A stretch of DNA of 64,000 nucleotides. Source: Micromonospora echinaurantiaca (GTDB taxonomy: Bacteria > Actinomycetota > Actinomycetes > Mycobacteriales > Micromonosporaceae). The notes beneath the pieces were generated by a model. That model saw only the letters and a list, made by a program, of their open reading frames with translations. It did not search any database and had not been told where the DNA came from. The position numbers were made by a program, and so were the translations under genes. Location of the stretch: NCBI RefSeq assembly GCF_900090235.1, contig NZ_LT607750.1, positions 3,484,501 through 3,548,500 on the forward strand, given 5' to 3'. Each line of letters starts with the position of its first letter. Position 1 is the first letter of the stretch. Of this stretch, positions 1 to 8,001 are shown one piece after another.

Positions 1-615
1 GTCGTGCCGGTGGTAGCGCATCTGCACGTGGTTCCAGACCTCCATCCACCGGTCGTCGGTGCCCGGGGTGCCGCGGGGCGGGCCGTCCCCGGTCCAGACG
101 AAGATCTCCGAGTCGGGTCCGCAGGGTCCGGTCGGTCCGTTGGACCACCAGTTGTCCTCGCCGCGGGTCAGCTCCACCGGTACGCCGAGTTCCGCCCAGG
201 TCTCCAGCGAGACCCGGTCCGGCCCGAGCTGCCCATCGCCGCCGAACACGGTCGCGTGCAGCCGGTCGGGTTCGACGCCGAAGCCCTCCCGTAGCAGCTG
301 GTGGCCCCAGCGCAGGCTCTGCGCGACGTCGTAGTCGCCGAGCGACCACGAGCCGAGCATCTCGAACACGGTCAGGTGGGTGCGGTCGCCGACCTCGTCC
401 AGGTCGGTGGTGCGCAGGCAGCGCTGGACGTTCACCAGCCGGCGGCCGAGCGGGTGGGGACGGCCCTCCAGGTGGGGCGTCAGCGGGTGCATCCCGGAGG
501 TGGTGAACAGGACCGGATCACCCGGCGGCGGGATGAGCGAGCTGTCGGACACCGGCCGGTGGCCGCGCTCGCGGTAGAAGTCGAGGAAGGTGCGGACGAT
601 CTCGTCGCGGTTCAT
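1..615 (-). CDS. alanyl-tRNA synthetase-like protein, 5' part only
   Basis: The first 205 codons of a minus-strand gene whose 3' end lies beyond the left edge. The translation starts MNRDEIVRTFLDFYRERGH and shows the class II AlaS catalytic core: SSLIPPPGDPVLFTTSGMHP (motif 1 region), NVQRCLRTTDLDEVG, FEMLGSWSLGDY (canonical FEMLGNFSFGDY) and, near residues 160-172, a GP.GPCGPDSEIF segment. AlaS charges tRNA-Ala. Several core positions differ from housekeeping AlaS (SWSLGDYDV, an extra residue in the GPCGP.SEIF motif), so this may be a paralogue with an accessory role rather than the essential enzyme. The ATG at 613-615 is the only sensible start. A long structured leader lies upstream. Confidence 0.8.
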   Translation of the reverse strand, partial: MNRDEIVRTFLDFYRERGHRPVSDSSLIPPPGDPVLFTTSGMHPLTPHLEGRPHPLGRRLVNVQRCLRTTDLDEVGDRTHLTVFEMLGSWSLGDYDVAQSLRWGHQLLREGFGVEPDRLHATVFGGDGQLGPDRVSLETWAELGVPVELTRGEDNWWSNGPTGPCGPDSEIFVWTGDGPPRGTPGTDDRWMEVWNHVQMRYHRHD

Positions 616-1002
616 GGCGGGTGCCTCTCGGGTCGTGGTGACCGGAAAGGGTCCGCTGGCGCGGAACGGGCTGCCCCGGGACGCGACGAAGCCGGCGGAC
701 CGTTTCCGGTCGCCGGCGAAGGGGTCGGGAGATCAGGCGGCGGCGACCGACGAGCTGGCAGCTCGTGCGGTCGCGGCGATGCTTCGGCGCCTGGACTCCA
801 TGCCCCCGACTGTACGTCGCCCCGGGCGCCGCCGCCCACCCGGTTTCCCCGCCGGCGCCCGCCCCCTCCCGGGCGCCCGCGGGCTGCCGGTGGGCGGCGG
901 GCCGGGGCCGACCCGGCGGGCGGAGTCCCGGCATCGGGGCCGGCCCGCGGGGCGGTGTCCCGGCGTCGGGGTCGACCCGCCGGGCGGCGCCGCGGTGCCG
1001 GG
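616..1002. other. 387-bp gene-free leader/intergenic region
   Basis: Lies between the stop of the desaturase gene and the start of the AlaS-like gene, both on the minus strand. No convincing coding sequence; long open frames here are GC-rich shadows. It holds two strong inverted repeats (641-710 and 744-773) that would be in the leader RNA of the AlaS-like gene; the 800-1000 part is extremely GC-rich and shows nothing I recognise. Confidence 0.6.
641..710 (-). promoter_or_regulatory. inverted repeat in leader of AlaS-like gene
   Basis: ACCGGAAAGGGTCCGC (641-656) pairs with GCGGACCGTTTCCGGT (695-710) at 15 of 16 positions around a 38-nt loop, ending about 26 nt before the start codon. A second hairpin, 744-773, pairs ACGAGCT with AGCTCGT plus flanking CGACCG/CGGTCG. 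Together they could form a translational or transcriptional control element. I do not see a T-box consensus (no GGUGGNACCGCG), so the class is unknown. Confidence 0.45.
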
Positions 1003-2154
1003 TCAGCCGCCCAGCGACGGCGCGAGGGCGCGCGCCGGCCGGTCGTCGGCCGGGCTCGGGTCGGCCGGGGTCCGGTTGGGCAGGGAGAGCCGGAAGACCT
1101 TCTTCCAGGCGGAGAAGACCTGCCGGGGCAGCGAGCCGGTGGTGTAGCGCAGCCCGTACCGGTCGAAGAGCGCCCGTACCTCGGGGGCGATCTCCTGGTA
1201 GCGGTTGCTCGGCAGGTCCGGGAAGAGGTGGTGCTCGATCTGGAAGGACAGGTTCCCGGTCATCAGGTGCAGCAGCCGGCTGCCGCTGATGTTCGCCGAT
1301 CCGAGCATCTGCCGCAGGTACCACTCGCCGCGGGTCTCCCCCTCGATGGAGCGCTTCTCGAAGGTCTCCACGCCCTCCGGGAAGTGCCCGCACATGATCA
1401 CCGAGTGGCTCCACAGGTTGCGGATCAGGTTCGCGGTGAAGGTGGCGGCCAGGGTGCTGAGGAACGAGGGGCCGGACAGCAGCGGGTGCAGCACGTAGTC
1501 CTTGAGCACCTGCCGGCGGATCTTGCGCCCGACCGCCCTGGCCCGGGCCCGGAACTGCGGATCCCGGTGCCGCCCCTGCTGCAGGTTCTTGCCCAGCTCC
1601 AGGTCGTACGCGGCGATGCCGTACTCGAAGAAGCACGCGTTGACGAAGTTCCACAGCGGCTGGCCGAGGTGCATCGGGTGCCACGGCTGGTCCTCGTCGA
1701 CCCGCATGATGCCGTAGCCGAGGTCGTTGTCCTTGCCGACGACGTTGGTGTACCGGTGGTGCAGTTCGTTGTGCGAGTGCTTCCACTGGTCCGCCGGCGA
1801 GACGTGGTCCCACTCCCAGGTGGTCGAGTGGATCTTCGGGTCGCGCATCCAGTCCCACTGGCCGTGCAGGACGTTGTGCCCGATCTCCATGTTCTCCAGG
1901 ATCTTCGCGACCGCGAGCCCGGCGGTGCCGACCACCCAGGCCGGCGGGAAGAGCGAGAACAGCAGCACCGCCCGGCTGCCCAGCTCCAGCCGCCGCTGGG
2001 TGGCGATGACCTTGCGGATGTACGCGGCGTCCCGCTCGCCCCGGCTGGCCACCACCCGGTCGCGGATCGCGTCGAGTTCCCGGCCGATGGTTTCGATGTC
2101 CTCGGCCGTCAGGTGCGCGATCGGGTTGTCGGACTTCTTCTGGATCACGGTCAC
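1003..2154 (-). CDS. membrane fatty acyl desaturase (DesA3-like)
   Basis: 383-residue di-iron integral-membrane desaturase that would insert a double bond into acyl chains using electrons from the adjacent reductase. Three histidine boxes are visible: HNVLH at residues 93-97, HNELHH at 128-133 and QIEHH at 305-309, the last followed by LFPDLP as in front-end/acyl-CoA desaturases. Hydrophobic stretches at about 62-85 and 225-260. The GTG at 2152-2154 is chosen because GGAG lies 8 nt upstream; the frame stays open far beyond it only because of GC bias. The stop of the reductase gene is 14 nt upstream, so the two are co-transcribed. The same pairing occurs in mycobacteria (DesA3 with an oxidoreductase). 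Substrate is not evident. Confidence 0.9.
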   Translation of the reverse strand: MTVIQKKSDNPIAHLTAEDIETIGRELDAIRDRVVASRGERDAAYIRKVIATQRRLELGSRAVLLFSLFPPAWVVGTAGLAVAKILENMEIGHNVLHGQWDWMRDPKIHSTTWEWDHVSPADQWKHSHNELHHRYTNVVGKDNDLGYGIMRVDEDQPWHPMHLGQPLWNFVNACFFEYGIAAYDLELGKNLQQGRHRDPQFRARARAVGRKIRRQVLKDYVLHPLLSGPSFLSTLAATFTANLIRNLWSHSVIMCGHFPEGVETFEKRSIEGETRGEWYLRQMLGSANISGSRLLHLMTGNLSFQIEHHLFPDLPSNRYQEIAPEVRALFDRYGLRYTTGSLPRQVFSAWKKVFRLSLPNRTPADPSPADDRPARALAPSLGG

Positions 2155-2168
2155 GTCGAGGGCTCCGA

Positions 2169-3257
2169 TCAGAGGTCGAGGTCGCAGGGGCCGGCGGCCG
2201 CCGAGACGCAGGTCTGCACGAGGACGCCGTCGCCGGGCACGGCGGTGGTGAGCTGGCCGCTGCGCAGGTCGCGGACGGCGCCCTGGCGCAGCGGCACGAC
2301 GCAGCCGAAGCAGATGCCCATCCGGCAGCCCGAGGGCATCAGCACCCCGGCCCGCTCGCCGGCGTCCAGGATCGGGGTCGCGCCGCCGGCCTCGACGGTC
2401 ACCGCGGCCCGGGTGAAGGTGAGCGTCCCGCCCTCGCCGGGCGTCACCACGGTCGGGCGGAACCGTTCGGTGTGCAGCCGGTCGGCGCAGCCGCGCGCCG
2501 TCCAGTGCTCCTCCAGCGCGTCGAGCAGGCCGACCGGCCCGCAGGCCCAGGTCTCGCGGTCCAGGTGGTCGGGCACCAGGGCGTCGAGGTCGGCGACGCC
2601 GAGCAGGCCGTCGGTGTCCGTGTGCCGTTCCACCAACCGGATCGCCCCGTCGGCGGCGAGCCGGCGCAGCTCGGCGCCGAAGATCACCTGGGCCGCGTTG
2701 GGCGCGGAGTGCACCACGACCACGTCGGCGCCGGCCAGCGCGCCAGCGCGGAGCATCCCCATCACCGGGGTGATCCCGCTGCCGGCGGTGAGGAAGAGGA
2801 CCCGGCCCGGTGCGGGGTCCGGGAGCACGAAGTCGCCCTGGGCCTGGTCGAGCTGCACGATCGTCCCGGGCCGCAGCCGGCGGACGAGGTGGTTGCTGAC
2901 CAGCCCGTCGGGGATGGCCTTGACCGTCACGGTGATCGGATCGCCGCGCCGGCCGGGCGCCGAGGTGACCGAATAGGCGCGCCACTGGCGTACGCCGTCG
3001 ACGTCGACGCCGAGCCGCACGTACTGCCCGGGGGTGTGCCCACGCCAGCCACGGCCGGGGCGGATGACCAGCGTCGCCGCGTCCGGGGTCTCCGGGCGGA
3101 CGGCGAGGATCCGGCCGCGCAGGTCCGCCGAGCGCAGCGGCGCGAGCAGGTCGAGGTAGTCCTCGGGCAGCAGCGGGGTGGTGACCGCGGCGGCCAGCCG
3201 CAGCAGTCCGCCCCGAACGGACCGCTTTGCCCGAGAGGCGGGGACTGTCGTGGTCAT
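2169..3257 (-). CDS. ferredoxin reductase with C-terminal 2Fe-2S domain
   Basis: 362-residue flavin oxidoreductase supplying electrons to the desaturase. Order: an N-terminal segment of about 50 residues, a FAD domain with the RAYSVTSAP flavin motif, an NAD(P) domain with LTAGSGITPVMGML, then a plant-type ferredoxin domain whose cluster ligands are seen in SGCRMGICFGC and the later VQTC. This is the single-chain reductase-ferredoxin layout of desaturase and hydroxylase partners. Start ATG at 3255-3257; there is little Shine-Dalgarno, so the mRNA may have a very short leader. It is first gene of the two-gene operon and is divergent from the PucR-type regulator. Confidence 0.9.
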   Translation of the reverse strand: MTTTVPASRAKRSVRGGLLRLAAAVTTPLLPEDYLDLLAPLRSADLRGRILAVRPETPDAATLVIRPGRGWRGHTPGQYVRLGVDVDGVRQWRAYSVTSAPGRRGDPITVTVKAIPDGLVSNHLVRRLRPGTIVQLDQAQGDFVLPDPAPGRVLFLTAGSGITPVMGMLRAGALAGADVVVVHSAPNAAQVIFGAELRRLAADGAIRLVERHTDTDGLLGVADLDALVPDHLDRETWACGPVGLLDALEEHWTARGCADRLHTERFRPTVVTPGEGGTLTFTRAAVTVEAGGATPILDAGERAGVLMPSGCRMGICFGCVVPLRQGAVRDLRSGQLTTAVPGDGVLVQTCVSAAAGPCDLDL

Positions 3258-3342
3258 CTCTCGATGGTCGCGGCCCGCTGGCATAAAATCTTGGCTTTGG
3301 CGGGTGAAGCGATCCCGCATTCTTGTGCGGAGGGAACAACTC

Positions 3343-4572
3343 GTGACGGAGGGTACGGGAGCGACGTACCGCGCGGCCCGCTTGGAGCTCGACGAGCGGG
3401 TGGCCGACGCCCTGCGCGATCGGCTGCCGCTGCTCGCCGATCGCACGGTCACGGCGATCACCGCCGAGGTGCCCAGCTACTCCGGCGCCCTCACCGGCCA
3501 GATGCGCGCCAAGATCGCCAACGCGGTGCAGATCGCGCTCGGCACCTTCCTGCAGCTGATCGAGCGGCCCCGGACGGCCGACCCGAGCACCCCGCTGGTT
3601 CCCGCGCTGGAGGCCGCGTACGCCCTGGGCAGCGGCGAGGCGCGCTCCGGGCGGAGCATGGACGCGCTGCTGGCCGCCTACCGGGTGGGCGCCCGGGTCT
3701 CCTGGCGGGAGATGGCCGCCACCACCGTCGAGGGCGGGCTCGCCGCGGCGACCGTCGCCGAGTTCGCCGAGCTGATGTTCGCCTACATCGACGAGCTCTC
3801 CGCCGCCAGCGTCGCCGGTCACTCCGACGAGCTGGCCAGCGCCGGGCGGGCCCGACGACGCAACCTGGAACGGCTGACCCAGCAGTTGCTCGCCGGCGAG
3901 CCGGAGGAGGTGCTGCTGCGCAGCGCCGAGCGGGCCGACTGGCCGCCGCCGCAGACCCTCACCGTCGTCCTGCTGCCGCGGGCCAACCTGCGCTCGGCGC
4001 TGGCGCTGCTCGACGAGCACACCCTGGAGAGCCCGGAGGACCTGCCCACGGCGGAACCGGACGCGGAACTGGCCGTGCTGCTCGTCCCGGACGCCCACGG
4101 CGACCGGCGGCGCCAGCTCGCCCGGGTGCTGCACGGCAGGCGGGCCGTGCTCGGCCCGGCCCGCCCGTGGACCCGGGCCGCGTACGCCTACCAGCGGGCC
4201 GTGCGGGCGCACGCGCTCGGCATCGACCACCCGGCGGACGGCGCCCCGCTGGACACCGAGGATCACCTGGCCGAGCTGCTGCTCGGCACCGACCCGGAGA
4301 CGCTGGCCGACCTGCGGGTCCGGGCGCTGGCGCCGCTGGCCGGGCTGCCAGCGGCCACCGCCGACCGGCTCGCCGAGACGCTGCGCTCCTGGCTGCTGCA
4401 CCACGGCCGGCGTGACGACGTGGCGGCCGACCTCTTCGTGCACCCGCAGACGGTCCGCTACCGGATGGGCAAGCTGCGCGAGCTGTACGGCGACCGGCTC
4501 ACCGACCCGGCCAGCGTCCTCGACCTCACCCTCGCCCTCGCCTACCCGATCAGCGCACCGCCTCCTTCGTGA
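3343..4572 (+). CDS. PucR/CdaR-type transcriptional regulator
   Basis: 409-residue protein ending in a helix-turn-helix of the PucR C-terminal type (about residues 350-400: LRSWLLHHGRRDDVAADLFV, then HPQTVRYRMGKLRELYG). The N-terminal two thirds resemble the RsbT-coantagonist/PucR-associated region of actinobacterial regulators. The GTG at 3343-3345 is preferred over upstream in-frame codons because GGAGGG precedes it by about 9 nt. It is divergent from the reductase-desaturase pair with 85 bp between starts, so control of membrane lipid unsaturation is the likely job, by analogy with other divergent regulator-desaturase pairs. Effector unknown. Confidence 0.85.
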   Translation: MTEGTGATYRAARLELDERVADALRDRLPLLADRTVTAITAEVPSYSGALTGQMRAKIANAVQIALGTFLQLIERPRTADPSTPLVPALEAAYALGSGEARSGRSMDALLAAYRVGARVSWREMAATTVEGGLAAATVAEFAELMFAYIDELSAASVAGHSDELASAGRARRRNLERLTQQLLAGEPEEVLLRSAERADWPPPQTLTVVLLPRANLRSALALLDEHTLESPEDLPTAEPDAELAVLLVPDAHGDRRRQLARVLHGRRAVLGPARPWTRAAYAYQRAVRAHALGIDHPADGAPLDTEDHLAELLLGTDPETLADLRVRALAPLAGLPAATADRLAETLRSWLLHHGRRDDVAADLFVHPQTVRYRMGKLRELYGDRLTDPASVLDLTLALAYPISAPPPS

Positions 4573-4635
4573 CGCCGGGCGACGGGAGCGGTGGCGACCG
4601 CGGAGGCGGGCCGGTCCCGGCCCGCCTCCGTCCGC

Positions 4636-5439
4636 TCAGGCCACGTGCTCCCGGTACCCGGCAATCGCCTCGTCCAGCACGACCCGGCCGGGCCGGGACC
4701 AGACCTCCTCGGCGAAAACCTCCACCTCGATCGGCCCGGTGTACCCGGCGGCGTCCACCGCCTCCCGGAAGCGCCGCAGCTCGACGCAGCCGGCGCCAGG
4801 CAGGCCCCGGCCGAGCAGCACCCCGGCGGGCAGCGGCGTGACCCAGTCGGCGACCTGGAAGCAGGCGATCCGCTCCGCCCGCCCGGCCCGGGCGATCTGC
4901 GCCCACACCTGGCCGTCCCACCACAGGTGGTACGTGTCCACCACGACACCCACCGCCTCCGGCGGGTACGGCTCGGCCAGGTCGAGCGCCTGGCCGAGGC
5001 TGGCGACCACGCACCGGTCGGAACAGAACATCGGATGCAGCGGCTCGACCGCGAGCCGTACGCCCGCGGCCAGCGCGTGCGGCACCAGCGCGCCGATCGC
5101 CTCGCCGACGTGCGCCCGGGCGGCGTCGAGATCCCGGCTGCCGGCCGGCAGCCCGCCGGAGACCAGCACCAGCACCGGCGCGCCGACGCCGGCCGCCTCG
5201 TCGATCGCCCGCCGGTTCTCGTCGAACCAGCCCGGCGCGTCGAAGAAGCCGCCGCGGCACAGCGAGGTGACGGTGAGGCCGGCGTCGCGGACCAGGGCGG
5301 CGGCCGCCTCGACGCCGAACCCGGACAGGTCCTCGCGCCACAGCCCGACGTTGTCGACGCCGGCGTCCACGCACCCGGCGACCAGGTCCGGCAGCGGCCA
5401 GCGGCGGGTGGTGGCCGAGTTCAGCGCGAACCGCTTCAC
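4636..5439 (-). CDS. sugar phosphate isomerase/epimerase, TIM barrel
   Basis: 267-residue xylose-isomerase-like (AP endonuclease 2 fold) protein. Putative metal ligands appear in AVEPLHP, VVVDTYHLWWD and IEVEVFAEE, at the usual strand ends of the barrel. Such enzymes isomerise, epimerise or dehydrate keto-sugars, inosose-type compounds or sugar acids. Its ATG overlaps the stop of the DUF993 gene by 4 nt (ATGA), so the two are translationally coupled, and it is the last gene of the LacI-controlled sugar locus. The exact substrate cannot be read from sequence; a keto-sugar product of the neighbouring Gfo/Idh dehydrogenase is the natural candidate. Confidence 0.85.
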   Translation of the reverse strand: MKRFALNSATTRRWPLPDLVAGCVDAGVDNVGLWREDLSGFGVEAAAALVRDAGLTVTSLCRGGFFDAPGWFDENRRAIDEAAGVGAPVLVLVSGGLPAGSRDLDAARAHVGEAIGALVPHALAAGVRLAVEPLHPMFCSDRCVVASLGQALDLAEPYPPEAVGVVVDTYHLWWDGQVWAQIARAGRAERIACFQVADWVTPLPAGVLLGRGLPGAGCVELRRFREAVDAAGYTGPIEVEVFAEEVWSRPGRVVLDEAIAGYREHVA

Positions 5440-6587
5440 TGCGCCACCCCCGCCGTGGTCAGGAACGCCCGCGCGCGGTGGGCGGCCAACTCGGCGTCGG
5501 GCAACAGACCGGCGGCGTCGGCGAGCCGCAGCAGCCGGGCCAGGTGCGCCGGCGACCGGCCCGACTGCAGGCCGCCGACCATGGTGAAGTGGTCCTGGTG
5601 GCCGGCCAGCCAGGCGAGGAAGACGATGCCGGTCTTGTAGTAGAAGGTCGGCGCACCGAACAGGTGCCGCGCCAGCGGCAACGTCGGGGCCAGCAGCCGG
5701 TCGTACCCGGCCAGGTCACCGGTGTCGAGGGCGCGCAGCGCGGCGGCGGCCGGCGGGGCGATGGCCGCCAGCACGCCGAGCAGCGCGTCGGAGTGGCCCT
5801 GCGCGTCGCCCCGGATCAGCGCCGGATAGTTGAAGTCGTCGCCGGTGTAGAGCCGCACCCCGGCCGGCAGGCGCCGGCGCAGCGCCACCTCGAACTCCTC
5901 GTCGAGCAGCGACAGCTTGATCCCGTCGACCTTGCCGGGGCAGCCGGCGATCAACGCCACCACGGTCTCCGCCGCGCCGGCCGGGTCGCCGTCGCCCCAG
6001 TAGCCGGCCAGCGCCGGGTCGAACGCCGGACCCAGCCAGTGCAGCACGACGGGACCGTCCGCGTCGTCGATCAGCCGGCCGTACACGTCGAGGTAGTCCT
6101 CGGCGGAGCGGGCCGCCGCGGCGAGGTGCCGGCTGCACATCAGCACCGGTCGGGCGCCGGCCTCCTGCACGTCGGCGAGCTGCTCGGCGTACGCCTTGCG
6201 GATCTCGTCGAGGGTGGCCGGGCCGGCCGGCAGTTGGTCGGTGGCGACGCCGGCGCAGATCGCGCCGCCCTCGGCCCGGGCCGCCGCCGCGGAGCGCCGC
6301 ACCAGCTCCCGCGCCGTCGGGTAGTCCAGCCCCATCCCCCGCTGGGCGGTGTCCATCGCCTCGGCCACCCCGAACCCGTACGACCACAGGTGCCGGCGGA
6401 ACGCCAGCGTCGCGTCCCAGTCGACGGCCGCGGGCGCGCCCGGCACGTTCTCGGCCCGCGGGTCGGCGACCACGTGCGCGGCGGCGTACGCCACCCGGCT
6501 GGTGAACGGCGCGCCCGGAGTGGCGTGCTCGCCGCCCGCCCCGGAGAGGGTGTACGCCCCGTCCGGCAGCCGCACCGTGGCGCTCAT
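5436..6587 (-). CDS. DUF993 family protein (dihydrodipicolinate synthase-like)
   Basis: 383 residues, matching the usual length of DUF993 proteins, which have a dihydrodipicolinate-synthase-like TIM-barrel. Recognisable stretches: WDATLAFRRHLWSYGFGVAE near the N-terminus, MLYSRH-type segment VLMCSRHLAAAA, VVLHWLGPAFDPAL, and FYYKTGIVFLAWLAGHQDHF near the C-terminus. By fold it could be an aldolase/lyase acting on a sugar-derived keto acid, but the family is uncharacterised. Start ATG at 6585-6587 overlaps the TGA of an upstream mini-ORF (ATGA), and the stop overlaps the next gene. Sits between the Gfo/Idh dehydrogenase and the isomerase. Confidence 0.85.
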   Translation of the reverse strand: MSATVRLPDGAYTLSGAGGEHATPGAPFTSRVAYAAAHVVADPRAENVPGAPAAVDWDATLAFRRHLWSYGFGVAEAMDTAQRGMGLDYPTARELVRRSAAAARAEGGAICAGVATDQLPAGPATLDEIRKAYAEQLADVQEAGARPVLMCSRHLAAAARSAEDYLDVYGRLIDDADGPVVLHWLGPAFDPALAGYWGDGDPAGAAETVVALIAGCPGKVDGIKLSLLDEEFEVALRRRLPAGVRLYTGDDFNYPALIRGDAQGHSDALLGVLAAIAPPAAAALRALDTGDLAGYDRLLAPTLPLARHLFGAPTFYYKTGIVFLAWLAGHQDHFTMVGGLQSGRSPAHLARLLRLADAAGLLPDAELAAHRARAFLTTAGVAQ

Positions 6588-6658
6588 GCCGCCACTCCGC
6601 TTCGCTCCGTGCCGCCACGAGGCACCTTCGCGCTGAGCCCGATGATTCGCTCGCTCAT
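6584..6658 (-). CDS. 24-codon mini-ORF, coupling repeat copy A
   Basis: An intact 24-codon frame beginning MSERIIGLSAKVP and ending GGTERSGVAA. Its ATG overlaps the TGA of copy B (ATGA, 6655-6658) and its TGA overlaps the ATG of the DUF993 gene (6584-6587). The DNA is a repeat: copy B lies directly beside it and copy C is 6 kb away. GTGCC and GGCAC inside it can pair around a 7-nt loop. It may be translated only to pass ribosomes on, or encode a real peptide. Confidence 0.6.
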   Translation of the reverse strand: MSERIIGLSAKVPRGGTERSGVAA

Positions 6659-6738
6659 GCCGGCACTCCGCTTCGCTCCGTGCCGCCATGAGGCACCTTC
6701 GCGCTGAACCCGATGATTCGCTCGCTCCGCTCGCTCAT
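6655..6738 (-). CDS. 27-codon mini-ORF, coupling repeat copy B
   Basis: Begins MSERSERIIGFSAKVP and ends GGTERSGVPA, identical to copy A apart from a duplicated SER triplet and three substitutions (L to F, R to H, A to P). Its ATG (6736-6738) overlaps the TGA of the Gfo/Idh dehydrogenase and its TGA overlaps the ATG of copy A. The two copies form a tandem repeat of about 80 bp separating two operon genes. Confidence 0.6.
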   Translation of the reverse strand: MSERSERIIGFSAKVPHGGTERSGVPA

Positions 6739-7889
6739 GCCGTCAGCCCCGGGATCTCCACCCGGCGGCCCTCCCGCGCGGACAGCAGGCCCAGCTCGGC
6801 GAGCTGCACGCCGCGCGCGCCGGACCACAGGTCCCAGCTGTACGGGGCGTCCTCGGCGACGTGCCGCAGGAACATCTCCCACTGCGTCTTGAAGCCGTTG
6901 TCGTACACCTCGTTGTCTGGCACCTCCTGCCACTGCGACCGGAAGTCGTCGGTGGACGGCAGGTCCGGGTTCCACACCGGCTTCGGGGTGCTGGCCCGGT
7001 GCTGCACCCGGCAGCGGCGCAGCCCGGCCACGGCGCTGCCCTCGGTGCCGTCGACCTGGAACTCGACCAGCTCGTCCCGGTCGACCCGGACCGCCCAGGA
7101 CGAGTTGATCTGCGCGACGACGCCGCCGTCGAGTTCGAAGATGGCGTACGCGGCGTCGTCGGCGGTGGCGTCGTAGGGCTGGCCGTCCTCGTCCCAGCGG
7201 CGCGGGATGTGGGTGGTGACGTGCGCGGTGACCGCCCGCACCGGCCCGAAGACCTGCTCCAGCACGTAGTGCCAGTGCGGGAACATGTCGACCACGATGC
7301 CGCCGCCGTCGGCCGCCCGGTAGTTCCAGCTCGGGCGCTGCGCGGCCTGCCAGTCGCCCTCGAAGACCCAGTAGCCGAACTCGCCGCGCACCGACAGGAT
7401 CCGGCCGAAGAACCCGCCGCGCACCAGCCGGTCGAGCTTGCGCAGGCCGGGCAGGAAGAGCTTGTCCTGCACGACGCCGTGCCGCACCCCGGCCGCGTCG
7501 GCGGCCCGGGCCAGCTCGACGGCGCCGTGCAGGGTGGTGGCCAGCGGCTTCTCGGTGTAGATGTGCTTGCCGGCCTCGATGGCCAGGCCGATGGCCTTCT
7601 CCCGCTCGCTGGTCACCTGGGCGTCGAAGTAGATAGCGGTGTCCGGGCGGGCGAGCGCCGCGGCGAGGTCGGTGGTCCAGTCGGTCAGCCCGTGCCGGTC
7701 CGCGACGTCGCGCAGCTTGGCCTCGTTGCGGCCGACCAGCACGAGTTCCGGCCAGAGCCGCCCGCCGCCGCGCAGCGGGACGCCGCCCTGCTCGCGGATC
7801 GCCAGCAGGGACCGAACCAGGTGCTGGCGGTAGCCCATCCGCCCGGTCACGCCGTTCATGACGATCCCTATCGGGATACGTGCCGTCAT
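6735..7889 (-). CDS. Gfo/Idh/MocA family oxidoreductase
   Basis: 384-residue NAD(P)-dependent sugar dehydrogenase. The N-terminal Rossmann fold opens GIVMNGVTGRMGYRQHLVRS, and the family's catalytic EKP motif is present in IYTEKPLA; the C-terminal alpha/beta domain carries FGYWVFEGD and VVDMFPHWHYVLE. Members oxidise a hydroxyl of sugars, inositols or glycosides. Start ATG at 7887-7889 with GGAGG 10-12 nt upstream. Downstream come two coupled mini-ORFs, DUF993 and a sugar isomerase, which suggests oxidation followed by isomerisation and cleavage. The next gene upstream (PQQ-type dehydrogenase) ends 112 nt away, so all are likely one transcript. Confidence 0.88.
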   Translation of the reverse strand: MTARIPIGIVMNGVTGRMGYRQHLVRSLLAIREQGGVPLRGGGRLWPELVLVGRNEAKLRDVADRHGLTDWTTDLAAALARPDTAIYFDAQVTSEREKAIGLAIEAGKHIYTEKPLATTLHGAVELARAADAAGVRHGVVQDKLFLPGLRKLDRLVRGGFFGRILSVRGEFGYWVFEGDWQAAQRPSWNYRAADGGGIVVDMFPHWHYVLEQVFGPVRAVTAHVTTHIPRRWDEDGQPYDATADDAAYAIFELDGGVVAQINSSWAVRVDRDELVEFQVDGTEGSAVAGLRRCRVQHRASTPKPVWNPDLPSTDDFRSQWQEVPDNEVYDNGFKTQWEMFLRHVAEDAPYSWDLWSGARGVQLAELGLLSAREGRRVEIPGLTA

Positions 7890-8001
7890 CGCCTCGCCCT
7901 CCAGGTAAGCGGGGTTCTCGCGCACCCGGCCGGGTGCCGCAGCTCGGGGTGCCCCGGCGGGGTACGGCGGCCGCGTCGCCGCCGCACCCCGCCGGTGCGG
8001 G

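Noticed and set aside
616..830. T-box riboswitch before the AlaS-like gene
   Set aside because: No GGUGGNACCGCG-type antiterminator consensus could be found; only generic hairpins are left.
301..2976. 891-residue plus-strand open frame
   Set aside because: Antisense to the desaturase and reductase genes; Arg/Ala/Gly-rich with no motif, caused by high third-position GC.
1003..4443. Single 1146-residue minus-strand frame covering desaturase and regions upstream
   Set aside because: The frame stays open by GC bias; only the part from the GTG at 2154 carries the desaturase motifs and a ribosome binding site.
6349..6660. Plus-strand reading of the mini-ORF repeat (MPxLRFAPCRHEAPSR)
   Set aside because: Also open, but has no coupling to plus-strand genes, while the minus-strand reading has ATGA overlaps on both sides at all three copies.
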